This document shows, in pieces, positions 43,269 through 53,122 of a stretch of 64,000 nucleotides of DNA (positions within the stretch are counted from its first letter, which is position 1; the number at the start of each line of letters is the position of its first letter). The notes beneath the pieces were generated by a model, which saw nothing but the letters and a program-made list of their open reading frames with translations, was not told the origin of the DNA and searched no databases. This stretch comes from Nocardia xishanensis NBRC 101358 (GTDB lineage Bacteria; Actinomycetota; Actinomycetes; Mycobacteriales; Mycobacteriaceae). The stretch lies in NCBI RefSeq assembly GCF_001613365.1, contig NZ_BDCF01000025.1, forward strand, positions 36,998 to 100,997. Reading direction: 5' to 3'. Position numbers and translations under genes: made by a program.

Positions 43269-44428
43269 ACTCGCCCGTCCCCGGCGTCGTCGCGGCGCCG
43301 CTGATCGGGTTCGTCGCCATGGTGACGTTCGGCCGTTGGGCGCTGCTGCACCAGACCGTCACCGATCGGCTGTTCAACCGGGCGCTGGCGTGGGCGTGCA
43401 TCGGAATGCTGCTGCTGGAGCGCGGAATCGCGCCGCGGCACGGCAGCCTGATGCACCAACTCTCCATGGGCTGCATGCTCTTCGCGATCATGAGCGCCTA
43501 CGGCGCGGCCATGCTGTGGTCGGGCGCCGACCCGAACGGCGCGCGGCGGCGCCAGCGCCGCTACGACCTGATCGCCGCCGCCTGCGGCGCCGTCATCCTG
43601 ATCGTCGGCACACCCGCCAGGGAGCAAGGCACACTGCTCGGCGAGACGCCCGACGTGTGGTCGGCGGTCTCAGCGCTGGCGTTCTGCCTGCCCGCGATCG
43701 CGTGCGGCCGCCGGATGGCGCAGGTGCTGTACCGCGAACTGGTCAGCGAGGACGCTACCCGCCGGGAGCGACTCGTCTACGGCGCGCTGCTCACGGCGTT
43801 GGCCGTCGGGGCGAGCAGCTTGCCGTTCTCGGCGCTGTTGTTCGGCGGCTGGGTGCACGTCGAGGACCCGGATCTGATCCGCTGGGCGTGGCCGACCTTC
43901 ACCGTCATCGTGCTCACCGCCACTTTGCTCGCCGTGCCGCTGTTCGACCTGCTGGCGACACGTGCGGGCTGGGATCGGTCCCGGCGTCTCTGCCATCGGC
44001 TCGTCCCGCTCTGGACGGATGTGACGGGCGCGGTGCCGGAGATCGTGCTCGATCCCGCGTCGAACGGACGCGACGAGCCGGAGGTCAAGCTGATCCGGAT
44101 GACCGTCGAGATCCGCGACGCCTTGCTCCACCTCAACAGGTATGCGCCGCAAGACCTCCCGATACCCGCCGGGGCCGGACCGGTGCAGAGCTACGCGATG
44201 CGGATCGCGTACGCGATCAACGCCAAGGCCGAGGGTTGCGGTCCCGTGCACGCCGCGCCTCGGACCGGCGCGCCCGAGTCCCGCGACCTCGATACCGAGC
44301 TGCGACAGCTACTGGCGCTGGCCCGCGCGTGGCCTGCCGCGCGGGCCGCGGTCGACGCGGAGACGAATCGGCCGACGCCCTCGAGGGCGTCGGCCGGACT
44401 GTTTCGGCGCTTGGCTATGCGAGCCTGA
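43265..44428 (+). CDS. MAB_1171c-type multi-spanning membrane protein
   Basis: A 387-residue membrane protein with about seven N-terminal membrane segments (from VVAAPLIGFVAMVTF to VIVLTATLLAVPLF) and a cytoplasmic C-terminal domain (PLWTDVTGAVPEIVLDP, LIRMTVEIRDALLHLN). It resembles the actinobacterial MAB_1171c/DUF6545 family, often listed as putative transporter without proof. GTG 43265 overlaps the ImmA stop. The 3' end contains a perfect 28-bp palindrome and overlaps the convergent hpf gene by 14 bases. Family knowledge is from memory; transport is not shown. Confidence 0.83.
   Translation: MNSPVPGVVAAPLIGFVAMVTFGRWALLHQTVTDRLFNRALAWACIGMLLLERGIAPRHGSLMHQLSMGCMLFAIMSAYGAAMLWSGADPNGARRRQRRYDLIAAACGAVILIVGTPAREQGTLLGETPDVWSAVSALAFCLPAIACGRRMAQVLYRELVSEDATRRERLVYGALLTALAVGASSLPFSALLFGGWVHVEDPDLIRWAWPTFTVIVLTATLLAVPLFDLLATRAGWDRSRRLCHRLVPLWTDVTGAVPEIVLDPASNGRDEPEVKLIRMTVEIRDALLHLNRYAPQDLPIPAGAGPVQSYAMRIAYAINAKAEGCGPVHAAPRTGAPESRDLDTELRQLLALARAWPAARAAVDAETNRPTPSRASAGLFRRLAMRA
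44369..44396. terminator. Perfect 28-bp palindrome inside the membrane-protein 3' end
   Basis: A self-complementary 28-mer from CGGCCGACG to CGTCGGCCG. It encodes about nine C-terminal codons of the membrane protein and lies 19 bases past the hpf stop, so it probably ends hpf transcription while being translated from the other strand. Confidence 0.85.
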
Positions 44429-45152
44429 TGAGGCCGTAGTCGAAAGCGTGACGACGATAGACGACCGACGGTCGATCGGTCTCTTTGTCTTGGAACAGGA
44501 AGAAGTCGTGACCGACGAGCTCCATCTGGTACAGGGCGTCGTCGACGGTCATCGGAGTCGCGGTGTGCACTTTGGTGCGCACGATGTGGCCTGGACCTGC
44601 CTCGTATTCGGGCTCCTGCTCGCCGCGCTCACCGGGGTGCTCGTGCACCGCGGAGACGCCGTTCGTCAAAGTGAACAGCTGATCGTCGACCAGCTCGGCC
44701 GTGGCCTCGGCGACCGAGACGGGGGTCTTCTCCCCATAGTGGACCCGGCGCCGATCCTTGGTGCGGCGCAGCCGGCTCTCCAGCTTGGCGGTCACCGACT
44801 CGAAGGCGGCGTAGAAGCTGTCCGCGCATGCCTCCGCCCGGACGACCGGGCCCTTGCCGCGCGCGGTGATCTCGACGCGCTGGCAGGCTTTGCGCTGACG
44901 ACGGTTGCGTTCGTGGAACAGCTCGACGTCGAAGAGGAAGATCGACGGATCGAAGCGTTCGAGACGGGAGAGTTTGTCCGCGACATAGATTCGGTAATGA
45001 TCGGGAACCTCGACATTGCGGCCTTTCACCACGATGTCGGCGCGAGTGGCCCGTGGTTGGTCCGCTGCGGGTTGCTCTGTCGCATCCAAGGCGCCGGCAT
45101 CCAGCACCGAAGGATCTGCGTCTTTCACTGAAGGACGTGAAGAAGTCGTCAC
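44415..45152 (-). CDS. hpf: Long-form ribosome hibernation promoting factor
   Basis: A 245-residue long HPF. The N-terminal S30AE domain (RADIVVKGRNVEVPDHYRIYV in part; AFESVTAKLESRLRR) binds the 30S decoding site; the C-terminal domain (VVYRRHAFDYGLIRL, ALYQMELVGHDFFLFQD) dimerises 70S into 100S. Orthologue of Rv3241c. GGGAGG is four bases before GTG 45152. The frame is open to 45398, but that part lacks the family sequence. The convergent membrane gene overlaps its last 14 bases. Confidence 0.94.
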   Translation of the reverse strand: MTTSSRPSVKDADPSVLDAGALDATEQPAADQPRATRADIVVKGRNVEVPDHYRIYVADKLSRLERFDPSIFLFDVELFHERNRRQRKACQRVEITARGKGPVVRAEACADSFYAAFESVTAKLESRLRRTKDRRRVHYGEKTPVSVAEATAELVDDQLFTLTNGVSAVHEHPGERGEQEPEYEAGPGHIVRTKVHTATPMTVDDALYQMELVGHDFFLFQDKETDRPSVVYRRHAFDYGLIRLA

Positions 45153-45413
45153 GCGTACCTCCCGGATCTGGCCGCACGGACCGATTTCCCGTGCGGCGGG
45201 ATTGAGCCGCGCCGTGCGATATCCGGGGTCGAGGGTGCGCGAGAGCCCATTCGTTGTCAGACAGGCTGACGCCTTCGGGCTTGGCTCACACCGGGGAATC
45301 GCGCGACACGAAGTTGTCCGAGGCGCCACCTCCAAACTCTCGGTTCGGGTGTGTGATCGCGACGGTAGTACGCCAACGGGCGGTCCGCCAGTGTTCACGC
45401 AAATTTCCCGGAG

Positions 45414-46076
45414 TCAAGCCGAACACGTCACCAGGACGGCACTTGTTTCGACTCCGGCCAGGCCTAGCGCGCGGACCGATTCGCGGACCGTCGCACCGGT
45501 CGTCAGCACGTCGTCGACCACGACGACCTCGGCGTTCCCCGCGCCACCCTGTCGCGCGAGTGGCCTGTGCCGCACCGATACCCGGCCACGCAGATTGTGT
45601 TGGCGCTCATCGGGTGTCAAGCCCACCGAATCGCGCACACCCCACCACACGCGCAACATCGGCACCATCCGGCAATCCGGTAGCCACCCCGCGGCTGCCC
45701 GCGCCGTCCGCAGCACCGGGTCCCCGCCGCGCCGCCGCGCGGAGCCACCGCGGCTCGGCGCAGGAACCAACACCAGGGGACGCCCGGGCGTACGCAAGCG
45801 AGCCAGCCCGCGCGCCATCGCCAGCCCGAGCGGTTCGCTCAGATCGCGCCTGCCGCGTTCCTTGACGGCGAGCACCGCCCGGCGCGCTGGACCGGTGTAC
45901 GGCGCGAGCGCCCAGCAGGGCACGCCGGGATCGGTGCGCGGGCGCACCCGCCTCGGACCGTCCGTCAGCGCCGCGGCACAGCCGGGGCACCATCCGACGC
46001 CCGCCGCATCGCAGCCCGCACACGCGGCGGGCAGCACGAAGTCCAGCAGGGCGGCGATGTGCTCGGCGGCTCCCAT
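45414..46076 (-). CDS. comF: ComF-family phosphoribosyltransferase-like protein
   Basis: A 220-residue ComF-type protein. The N-terminal zinc-knuckle has CAGCDAAGVGWCPGC, and the PRPP-loop is VVVVDDVLTTGATVRE near the C-terminus. In naturally competent bacteria ComF helps handle imported DNA; in actinobacteria the role is unknown. Position equals Rv3242c between hpf and lpqB. ATG 46076 was chosen, as upstream codons lose similarity. It stands 41 bases after lpqB on the same strand, so it may be the last gene of the mtrA-mtrB-lpqB operon. Confidence 0.92.
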   Translation of the reverse strand: MGAAEHIAALLDFVLPAACAGCDAAGVGWCPGCAAALTDGPRRVRPRTDPGVPCWALAPYTGPARRAVLAVKERGRRDLSEPLGLAMARGLARLRTPGRPLVLVPAPSRGGSARRRGGDPVLRTARAAAGWLPDCRMVPMLRVWWGVRDSVGLTPDERQHNLRGRVSVRHRPLARQGGAGNAEVVVVDDVLTTGATVRESVRALGLAGVETSAVLVTCSA

Positions 46077-46117
46077 GGCCGAAGTGTGCACCCGCCCACC
46101 GACATTCGTCGGCCGGA

Positions 46118-47926
46118 TCAGCCGGGCAGCACCGGCGCGGTGTCGGATCCGAGGCCGGGAATCTCGGTCCAATAGCGCAGTTCGCTGGTCGGTTTGCTGG
46201 TCAGCTCGAGCACTCCACGGGAATCGGCCACGTACTGCGTGGTCGGGGAGGCCGACACCACGCGGACGGGGGCCGTGAGGTTCTGCGAGGTCATCGGGAA
46301 CTGCTGGGAACCGTCGATGGCCACGGTGATCACCGGGTCGACGTTGCCCTCGCGCGCCACGATGAGCGCGTCGCCGCCGAGCCAGTCCAGCGAGAGCGCG
46401 CGGGTGCTCAGATTCACGGCCAGCGGCAACGGTGAGGTGAGTGCGTATTTGCCGTCCGGCCGCCGCTCGACCACCGCCACGTACACCTTGCCGTCGGCGA
46501 TGAGGGCGGCCCGCACGCCGGTGCGGGAGATGCGCAATTCGGTGATCGGACCGCGGAAGGCCGGACCGGACCAGGATCCGTTCAGCGCCGAGGTGTCCAC
46601 CTCCTGCACCGAGACATTGCCGGTGCCACGGTCGTTGACCGCCCGGATCACCCGGTCGCCGTCCACGACCGCCCATGCCGCGCTGCCGTCGGCGGTCCAG
46701 GACGGCCTGCTGATCGTGTTGCCCTCGGCGACCGGGAAAGCGTTGCCGCCGTAGGTGCCGACCATCAGGGTGCGCGGCGGCTCGGGCGCCGGCCGTCCGT
46801 TGGCGGCGACCGCGGCGACCAACTGCCCGTCGGGTGAGAGACCCACCGACTGCAGGTTGTTGACCGACCCGAAGTAGCCGGGCGCGTTCGACACGCCGCT
46901 CTCGCTCACCTGGGTCAGCGCACCGCCGCGCAGCGCGTGCAATCCGATCCGGTTCTGCGCGAACAGCGTGGGGCTGAGCTGTTCCACGTCGGCGACCGAC
47001 CAGCCGTTCGCGGCGAAGCGCTCGTCCAGCGGTTTGCCGTCGGCCAGCAGCATGTAGGGGCCGAGGACGTCGGCGCCCGCCAACGTCAGCACCACCTGCG
47101 CGGCCAGCAGCTCGCGGTCGCGCGGGTTGAGCCCGGAGGCGCCCGAGAAGTCGATGCGCACGCCGCCGAGCCCGACGCCGACCTCCTCGGGGTCGCCGTT
47201 GGCCTTGGTGATCGGGCCGCGCAGCGAGACCGGCTGCGCCAGCTGGTTGCGCACCACCGGGGCGAGCTCGCGCTGAGCGCCCTCGGTGAGCAGGGTGAGC
47301 AGGCGCTGGGGAAGCTGGTTCTTGGACGCCGAGATCCAGCGCATGTCCGGCACCATCGAGGCGCCGCCCGGGTCGGGGAAGTAGAGCACGTAGCGGCGAT
47401 AGGACTTGGTGAACGCCGTCCGGTCCATGACGACGCCGTCCGGTAGCTCGTCGATGCGCCACTCGCCGTCGACCCGGCTCATCTCGATCTTGTTCTCGAC
47501 GATCCCCTCGACCGCGCGATAGCCGCCGTCGGGCGCGAGCTCGCCGACCTTCTGCGCGCGGATCACATAGGTGGCCCTGTCGCCGACGCGCGATTCGCGC
47601 AGCGTGTCCGGCTTGTCGACGATCGTCGTGCTCGCGCCGTCCTCCCACTGCGCGGAGGCCGCAGGCGTCATGAACTGGCGGGCGGCCAGGTGCCGGTTCG
47701 AGGGGTCGGCGGTGGCCTGCAGGAAGTCCCGCAGCAGCAGATCGGGATCGCGGCCCTGAATGGGCGGCGGCGGACCTTCCGAGGTGGGCTCCCGGTTGAG
47801 CGTGCCGAGCGCCTGCGGGGCCGACGACTCGGGCAGGCTCGCACATCCGCTGATCGCCAGCAGCGCCGTGACCAGCACCGCGCCTATCGCGGCGAGTCGA
47901 GAGGATGTGACGGCCCGCATGCTCAT
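46118..47926 (-). CDS. lpqB: Lipoprotein LpqB (MtrB accessory protein)
   Basis: A 602-residue lipoprotein. The lipobox is AISGC, with acylated Cys28. The exported part has a GerMN-like domain (about 50-340) and a beta-propeller C-terminus (SVGLSPDGQLVAAVAA; SWTADGSAAWAVVDGD). In mycobacteria LpqB interacts with the outer domain of MtrB and tunes MtrAB signalling. ATG 47926 overlaps the mtrB stop by four bases (ATGA). Orthologue of Rv3244c. Confidence 0.95.
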   Translation of the reverse strand: MSMRAVTSSRLAAIGAVLVTALLAISGCASLPESSAPQALGTLNREPTSEGPPPPIQGRDPDLLLRDFLQATADPSNRHLAARQFMTPAASAQWEDGASTTIVDKPDTLRESRVGDRATYVIRAQKVGELAPDGGYRAVEGIVENKIEMSRVDGEWRIDELPDGVVMDRTAFTKSYRRYVLYFPDPGGASMVPDMRWISASKNQLPQRLLTLLTEGAQRELAPVVRNQLAQPVSLRGPITKANGDPEEVGVGLGGVRIDFSGASGLNPRDRELLAAQVVLTLAGADVLGPYMLLADGKPLDERFAANGWSVADVEQLSPTLFAQNRIGLHALRGGALTQVSESGVSNAPGYFGSVNNLQSVGLSPDGQLVAAVAANGRPAPEPPRTLMVGTYGGNAFPVAEGNTISRPSWTADGSAAWAVVDGDRVIRAVNDRGTGNVSVQEVDTSALNGSWSGPAFRGPITELRISRTGVRAALIADGKVYVAVVERRPDGKYALTSPLPLAVNLSTRALSLDWLGGDALIVAREGNVDPVITVAIDGSQQFPMTSQNLTAPVRVVSASPTTQYVADSRGVLELTSKPTSELRYWTEIPGLGSDTAPVLPG

Positions 47927-49914
47927 GACTGTACGTCTCCGCGTTCGGTCAGTACCTTGCCGGAGCCGTTCGCATCGGCCGCGTCCGGCCCCTTCTCGGC
48001 CTCGCTGACGCCGTCGCGCGCCGCGGTGGGCTCTCCGGTACCGTCCGTCGCCGCGGTGTGCTCAGCGGAGCCTTCCGCGCTCTCGGCGACGCCGTTCACC
48101 GCGGCGGTGGCGCCCGGCGATGCGGTCCCGTTCGCCAACGCGCCGATGGGCTCGCCGAACGCGCTCGGATCGCCGTGCGGGAACGGCACAGTCGGCGCAT
48201 CGTCGGGCTCGGGCGGCCGCGGCGGAGTTCTGCGCAACGCGGGTTCCAGGGGCAGCGGGCTCGGGCCCATCTTGCGGCCGCGCACCAGCGGCAGGGTCAG
48301 CCGGAAGCTGGCGCCGACGCCGACCTCGCCCCACGCGTCCAGCCTGCCCTCGTGCAGATTGGCGTCCTCGACGCTGATCGAGAGTCCGAGGCCGGTGCCG
48401 CCCGAGCGCCGCATGCGCGACGGGTCCGACCGCCAGAACCGGTTGAAGACCAGTTTCTCCTCGCCGGGCCGCAGGCCGACGCCCTGGTCGCGCACCACGA
48501 CGGCGACCGCGTTGGCCTCGGCGTCGCCGCGCATCCGGATCAGCACCGGCTTGCCCTCGCTGTGGTCGATGGCGTTCGCGAGCAGGTTGCGCAGCACCCG
48601 CTCCACGCGGCGCGGGTCGACCTCGGCGACCAGCGGATCCTCCGGCAGGTCGATGACGACCTCGACACCGGATTCCTTGGCCAGATGACGCACTGTCGAG
48701 ATGGCGGCCCGCGCGCACATCCGCACGTCCAGCGACTCCACCTGGAGTTCGGCGACGCCCGCGTCGTGGCGGCTGATCTCCAGCAGGTCGTTGAGCAGAC
48801 CCTCGAACCGGTCCAGCTCGGTGACGAGCAGCTCGGCGCTGCGCGCCAGCGCGGGGTCCAGGTCCTCGCTGCTGCCGTGGATCAGGTCGGCGGCCATCCG
48901 CACGGTGGTGAGCGGGGTGCGCAGCTCGTGGCTCACGTCCGAGGTGAAGCGCCGCTGCAGATTGCCGAACTCCTCGAGCTGGGTGATCTGGTTGGACAGG
49001 CTCTCGGCCATCTCGTTGAACGCCTGTGCCAGCCGCGCCATGTCGTCCTCGCCGCGCACCAACATGCGCTCCTTGAGGCGACCGTCGGCGAAGCGGCTCG
49101 CGATCCGCGCCGCGGACCGGATCGGCAGCACCACCTGCCTGGTGACCAGCGCGGTGATCGCCGCGAGCAGGACCAGCAGCACCAGGCCGCCGATTATCAT
49201 GGTGCCGCGCATCAGCGCCAGGCTGCGCTCCTCGTTGGCCAACGGGAAGATCAGGTAGATCTCCAGGGTCGGCACCTCGGCGCTCGGGCTGCCGACGATC
49301 AGCGCGCGCCCGTGGTAGCCGTCCGGGTCCTCGACCGTGGCGAACTGGTAGCTGACCTGGTTGCGCTGCACGAACCGGCGCAGTTCCTCCGGCACCTCCC
49401 CGATCGGGCCGGTCGCGATCTGCTGCTGCGGCATACCGCCGACGATGCTCAGCGCGGAATCGAAACTGCCTGCGGCGCCCGTGGATTGGCCGGTGCCGCC
49501 GCGATTGGACAGGGCGTTGCGCGCGTCGATGAGACGCTGCTCCTGGGTGCCCGTGTCCTGCACGCCCGCCAGCTGGCTCTCCACCGTGTTGCGGGCGCGA
49601 TCCATCTCCTCGACCGCCGCGTTGATCTTCGCGTCGAGCAGCCGGTCGGTGATCTGACTGGTCAGCACGACGCCGAGGATGGTGATCACGATCAGCGAGA
49701 GCGTCAGCGTCGAGACGATGACGCGCAGCTGCAGCGACCGCCGCCAGACATGACCCAGCGCGGTGCCCGCCTCCTTGAACCAGGCAACCACCGGGGCGAG
49801 CGCGTGTTCCAGACGTGGCAACAACCCGCTCGGTGCGCCCGCGCGGTCACCCGCGGCAGGCGCATCGTCCTGCGGGCGCTGGGCGCCCGCGGGCTGAGCA
49901 TCGCCTTCGGTCAC
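47923..49914 (-). CDS. mtrB: Sensor histidine kinase MtrB
   Basis: A 663-residue kinase. Two membrane segments (about 64-85 and 236-258) enclose an extracytoplasmic sensor; a HAMP domain follows, then the dimerisation box SDVSHELRTPLTT with phospho-acceptor His329, and the HATPase with RVLRNLLANAIDHSEG, DQGVGL and GGTGLGLSI. A 100-residue disordered Ala/Glu/Pro tail ends the protein. It controls cell-wall and division genes with MtrA. GTG 49914 overlaps the mtrA stop by four bases. Orthologue of Rv3245c. Confidence 0.96.
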   Translation of the reverse strand: MTEGDAQPAGAQRPQDDAPAAGDRAGAPSGLLPRLEHALAPVVAWFKEAGTALGHVWRRSLQLRVIVSTLTLSLIVITILGVVLTSQITDRLLDAKINAAVEEMDRARNTVESQLAGVQDTGTQEQRLIDARNALSNRGGTGQSTGAAGSFDSALSIVGGMPQQQIATGPIGEVPEELRRFVQRNQVSYQFATVEDPDGYHGRALIVGSPSAEVPTLEIYLIFPLANEERSLALMRGTMIIGGLVLLVLLAAITALVTRQVVLPIRSAARIASRFADGRLKERMLVRGEDDMARLAQAFNEMAESLSNQITQLEEFGNLQRRFTSDVSHELRTPLTTVRMAADLIHGSSEDLDPALARSAELLVTELDRFEGLLNDLLEISRHDAGVAELQVESLDVRMCARAAISTVRHLAKESGVEVVIDLPEDPLVAEVDPRRVERVLRNLLANAIDHSEGKPVLIRMRGDAEANAVAVVVRDQGVGLRPGEEKLVFNRFWRSDPSRMRRSGGTGLGLSISVEDANLHEGRLDAWGEVGVGASFRLTLPLVRGRKMGPSPLPLEPALRRTPPRPPEPDDAPTVPFPHGDPSAFGEPIGALANGTASPGATAAVNGVAESAEGSAEHTAATDGTGEPTAARDGVSEAEKGPDAADANGSGKVLTERGDVQS

Positions 49915-50588
49915 GGCGGTCCGGCCTTGTAGCCGACGCCTCGGACGGTGAGCACGATCTCGGGATTCTCCGGATCCTTCTCCACCTTGGCGCGCAGCCG
50001 CTGCACGTGCACGTTCACCAGGAGGGTGTCGGCCGCGTGGCGGTAGCCCCATACCTGCTCGAGCAACACCTCTCGGGTGAACACCTGGCGCGGCTTGCGG
50101 GCCAGCGCCACCAGCAGATCGAACTCGAGCGGAGTCAGCGAGATCTGCGCACCGCCCCTGCTCACCTTGTGCGCGGGCACGTCGATGACGATGTCCGCGA
50201 TCGACAGCAGCTCCGCTGGTTCTTCCTCGGTGCGGCGCAGGCGGGCGCGCACCCGGGCGACCAACTCCTTCGGCTTGAACGGTTTGACGATGTAATCGTC
50301 GGCACCGGACTCCAGACCGAGCACGACGTCGACCGTGTCGGTCTTCGCCGTGAGCATGACGATCGGGACTCCGGAATCGGCCCGCAGCACACGGCATACA
50401 TCGATGCCGTTCATGCCGGGCAGCATCAGGTCCAGCAACACCAGATCGGGGCGGATCTCGCGAACCGCCGCCAGTGCCTGCGTACCGTCGCCGACCACAT
50501 GCGGGTCGAACCCTTCCCCGCGCAGGACGATCGTGAGCATCTCAGCGAGTGCCATATCGTCGTCGACGACCAGAATCTTCGGCTTCAT
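49911..50588 (-). CDS. mtrA: Response regulator MtrA
   Basis: A 225-residue OmpR/PhoB-type regulator, nearly identical in long stretches to M. tuberculosis MtrA. The phospho-acceptor is Asp53 (LLDLMLPG) with the acidic pair D10-D11, and Lys in VKPFKP. The winged helix has LTPLEFDLLVALARKP and RLRAKVEKDPENP. In mycobacteria it activates ripA, dnaA and other division genes and is essential. ATG 50588 lacks a close SD; CATAGT lies shortly upstream. First gene of mtrA-mtrB-lpqB. Confidence 0.97.
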   Translation of the reverse strand: MKPKILVVDDDMALAEMLTIVLRGEGFDPHVVGDGTQALAAVREIRPDLVLLDLMLPGMNGIDVCRVLRADSGVPIVMLTAKTDTVDVVLGLESGADDYIVKPFKPKELVARVRARLRRTEEEPAELLSIADIVIDVPAHKVSRGGAQISLTPLEFDLLVALARKPRQVFTREVLLEQVWGYRHAADTLLVNVHVQRLRAKVEKDPENPEIVLTVRGVGYKAGPP

Positions 50589-50666
50589 AATTACTATGTT
50601 GTCATCTCCCAGGCCAGGATCGGGCCGCCACGCCAACACTGGTGCGAACCCGCCGCACATCCAACC

Positions 50667-51314
50667 CTATCCGGCAATCATTTCGGCGATACGCGCGGCC
50701 AGCGATGCCGGATCGTCACCGGATCGGAACGTCCACCACCGGCCGTGCCAGCTCCGTTCGGCCAGCTCACGGTACACCTCCAGGGTGCGGCGCTGAAGCT
50801 CGCCGTCGCGTTCGTACGCATCGAGTGCCCGTGACTCGTCGAGTTCGCCGCGCAGGCGCGCACGTTCGGCGGCGACCTCGGTGGAGACGTCCAGCAACAC
50901 CTGCACGTCCGGCTTCGGCAGACCGAACCGGCCGAACTCCAAATCGGCTGTCCAGCGCGCGATCTCACCGTCCGCGGACTGGTGCAGGCGGGCCGCGTTG
51001 TAGGCGGCGTTGGAGGCGACGTAGCGGTCCAGGATGAGGATGTCGTTGTCCGCCAAGAGCTTCGCCAGTTCCGCGCGCGCCTCGGCGCGATCCAGCGCGA
51101 AGAGCAAGGCCATCGCGTACACCGAGTCGGCGAGGTCACCGTGCGCGCCGCGCAGCGCCTCCGCGGCGAGATCGGCGTGCACCGATCGCCCGTAGCGCGG
51201 GAACGCCAGCGTCGCCGTCCGTAGGCCGCGCTCGGCGAGCGCGGCGATCACGGCGTCGGTCAGCGTGCGCTTCCCGGCGCCGTCCAGACCTTCCACCACG
51301 ATCAGGGCACCCAT
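50667..51314 (-). CDS. tmk: Thymidylate kinase
   Basis: A 215-residue dTMP kinase. The P-loop is EGLDGAGKRT; the DRY motif is in LILDRYVASNAAYNAARL, and the LID region is short as in the M. tuberculosis enzyme (Rv3247c). It makes dTDP for DNA synthesis. It is upstream of mtrA on the same strand (78 bases). The start ATG 51314 fits the conserved MGALIVVEG. Confidence 0.96.
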   Translation of the reverse strand: MGALIVVEGLDGAGKRTLTDAVIAALAERGLRTATLAFPRYGRSVHADLAAEALRGAHGDLADSVYAMALLFALDRAEARAELAKLLADNDILILDRYVASNAAYNAARLHQSADGEIARWTADLEFGRFGLPKPDVQVLLDVSTEVAAERARLRGELDESRALDAYERDGELQRRTLEVYRELAERSWHGRWWTFRSGDDPASLAARIAEMIAG

Positions 51315-51483
51315 GGCAGGTCACAGTACCGATCGCGGCCTCGGCCGGGTCCACCGCCACCGGTGGCGCGCACGCGCGGTGGGTGGGGCCGACGACGACC
51401 GGCTCGACCGCCGATCCCGCCGCCGATCGCCGGACCGCACCGTGCGCGGCTACATGCTTGCGCGGCAAAGGCTTACACAGGAA

Positions 51484-51516
51484 GCGGCCCGGCAACCGCG
51501 CGGGTTGCCGGGCCGC
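51484..51516 (-). terminator. ahcY terminator
   Basis: Perfect 14-bp arms (51484-51497 and 51503-51516) lie 18 bases past the ahcY stop, followed on the minus strand by CTTCCTGTG. Confidence 0.85.
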
Positions 51517-51533
51517 TCTGGCCGAGCGAAGGC

Positions 51534-53018
<1,485 letters not shown>

Positions 53019-53122
53019 CTGCCTCTCCATGGTCGGCTGTACCGATGCAAGGCTAGTCGCTGAACGCCCGTGGACGCACCGCGCGCCCGTCCCGGCCTCG
53101 CCGCCGTGACCGACGGCACCGC

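Noticed and set aside
46074..47846. Upstream in-frame extension of comF across lpqB
   Set aside because: The additional 590 codons are out-of-frame lpqB; the ComF family begins at ATG 46076.
47923..49932. Open frame on the plus strand across mtrB
   Set aside because: Composition is that of an antisense shadow; mtrB is complete on the other strand.
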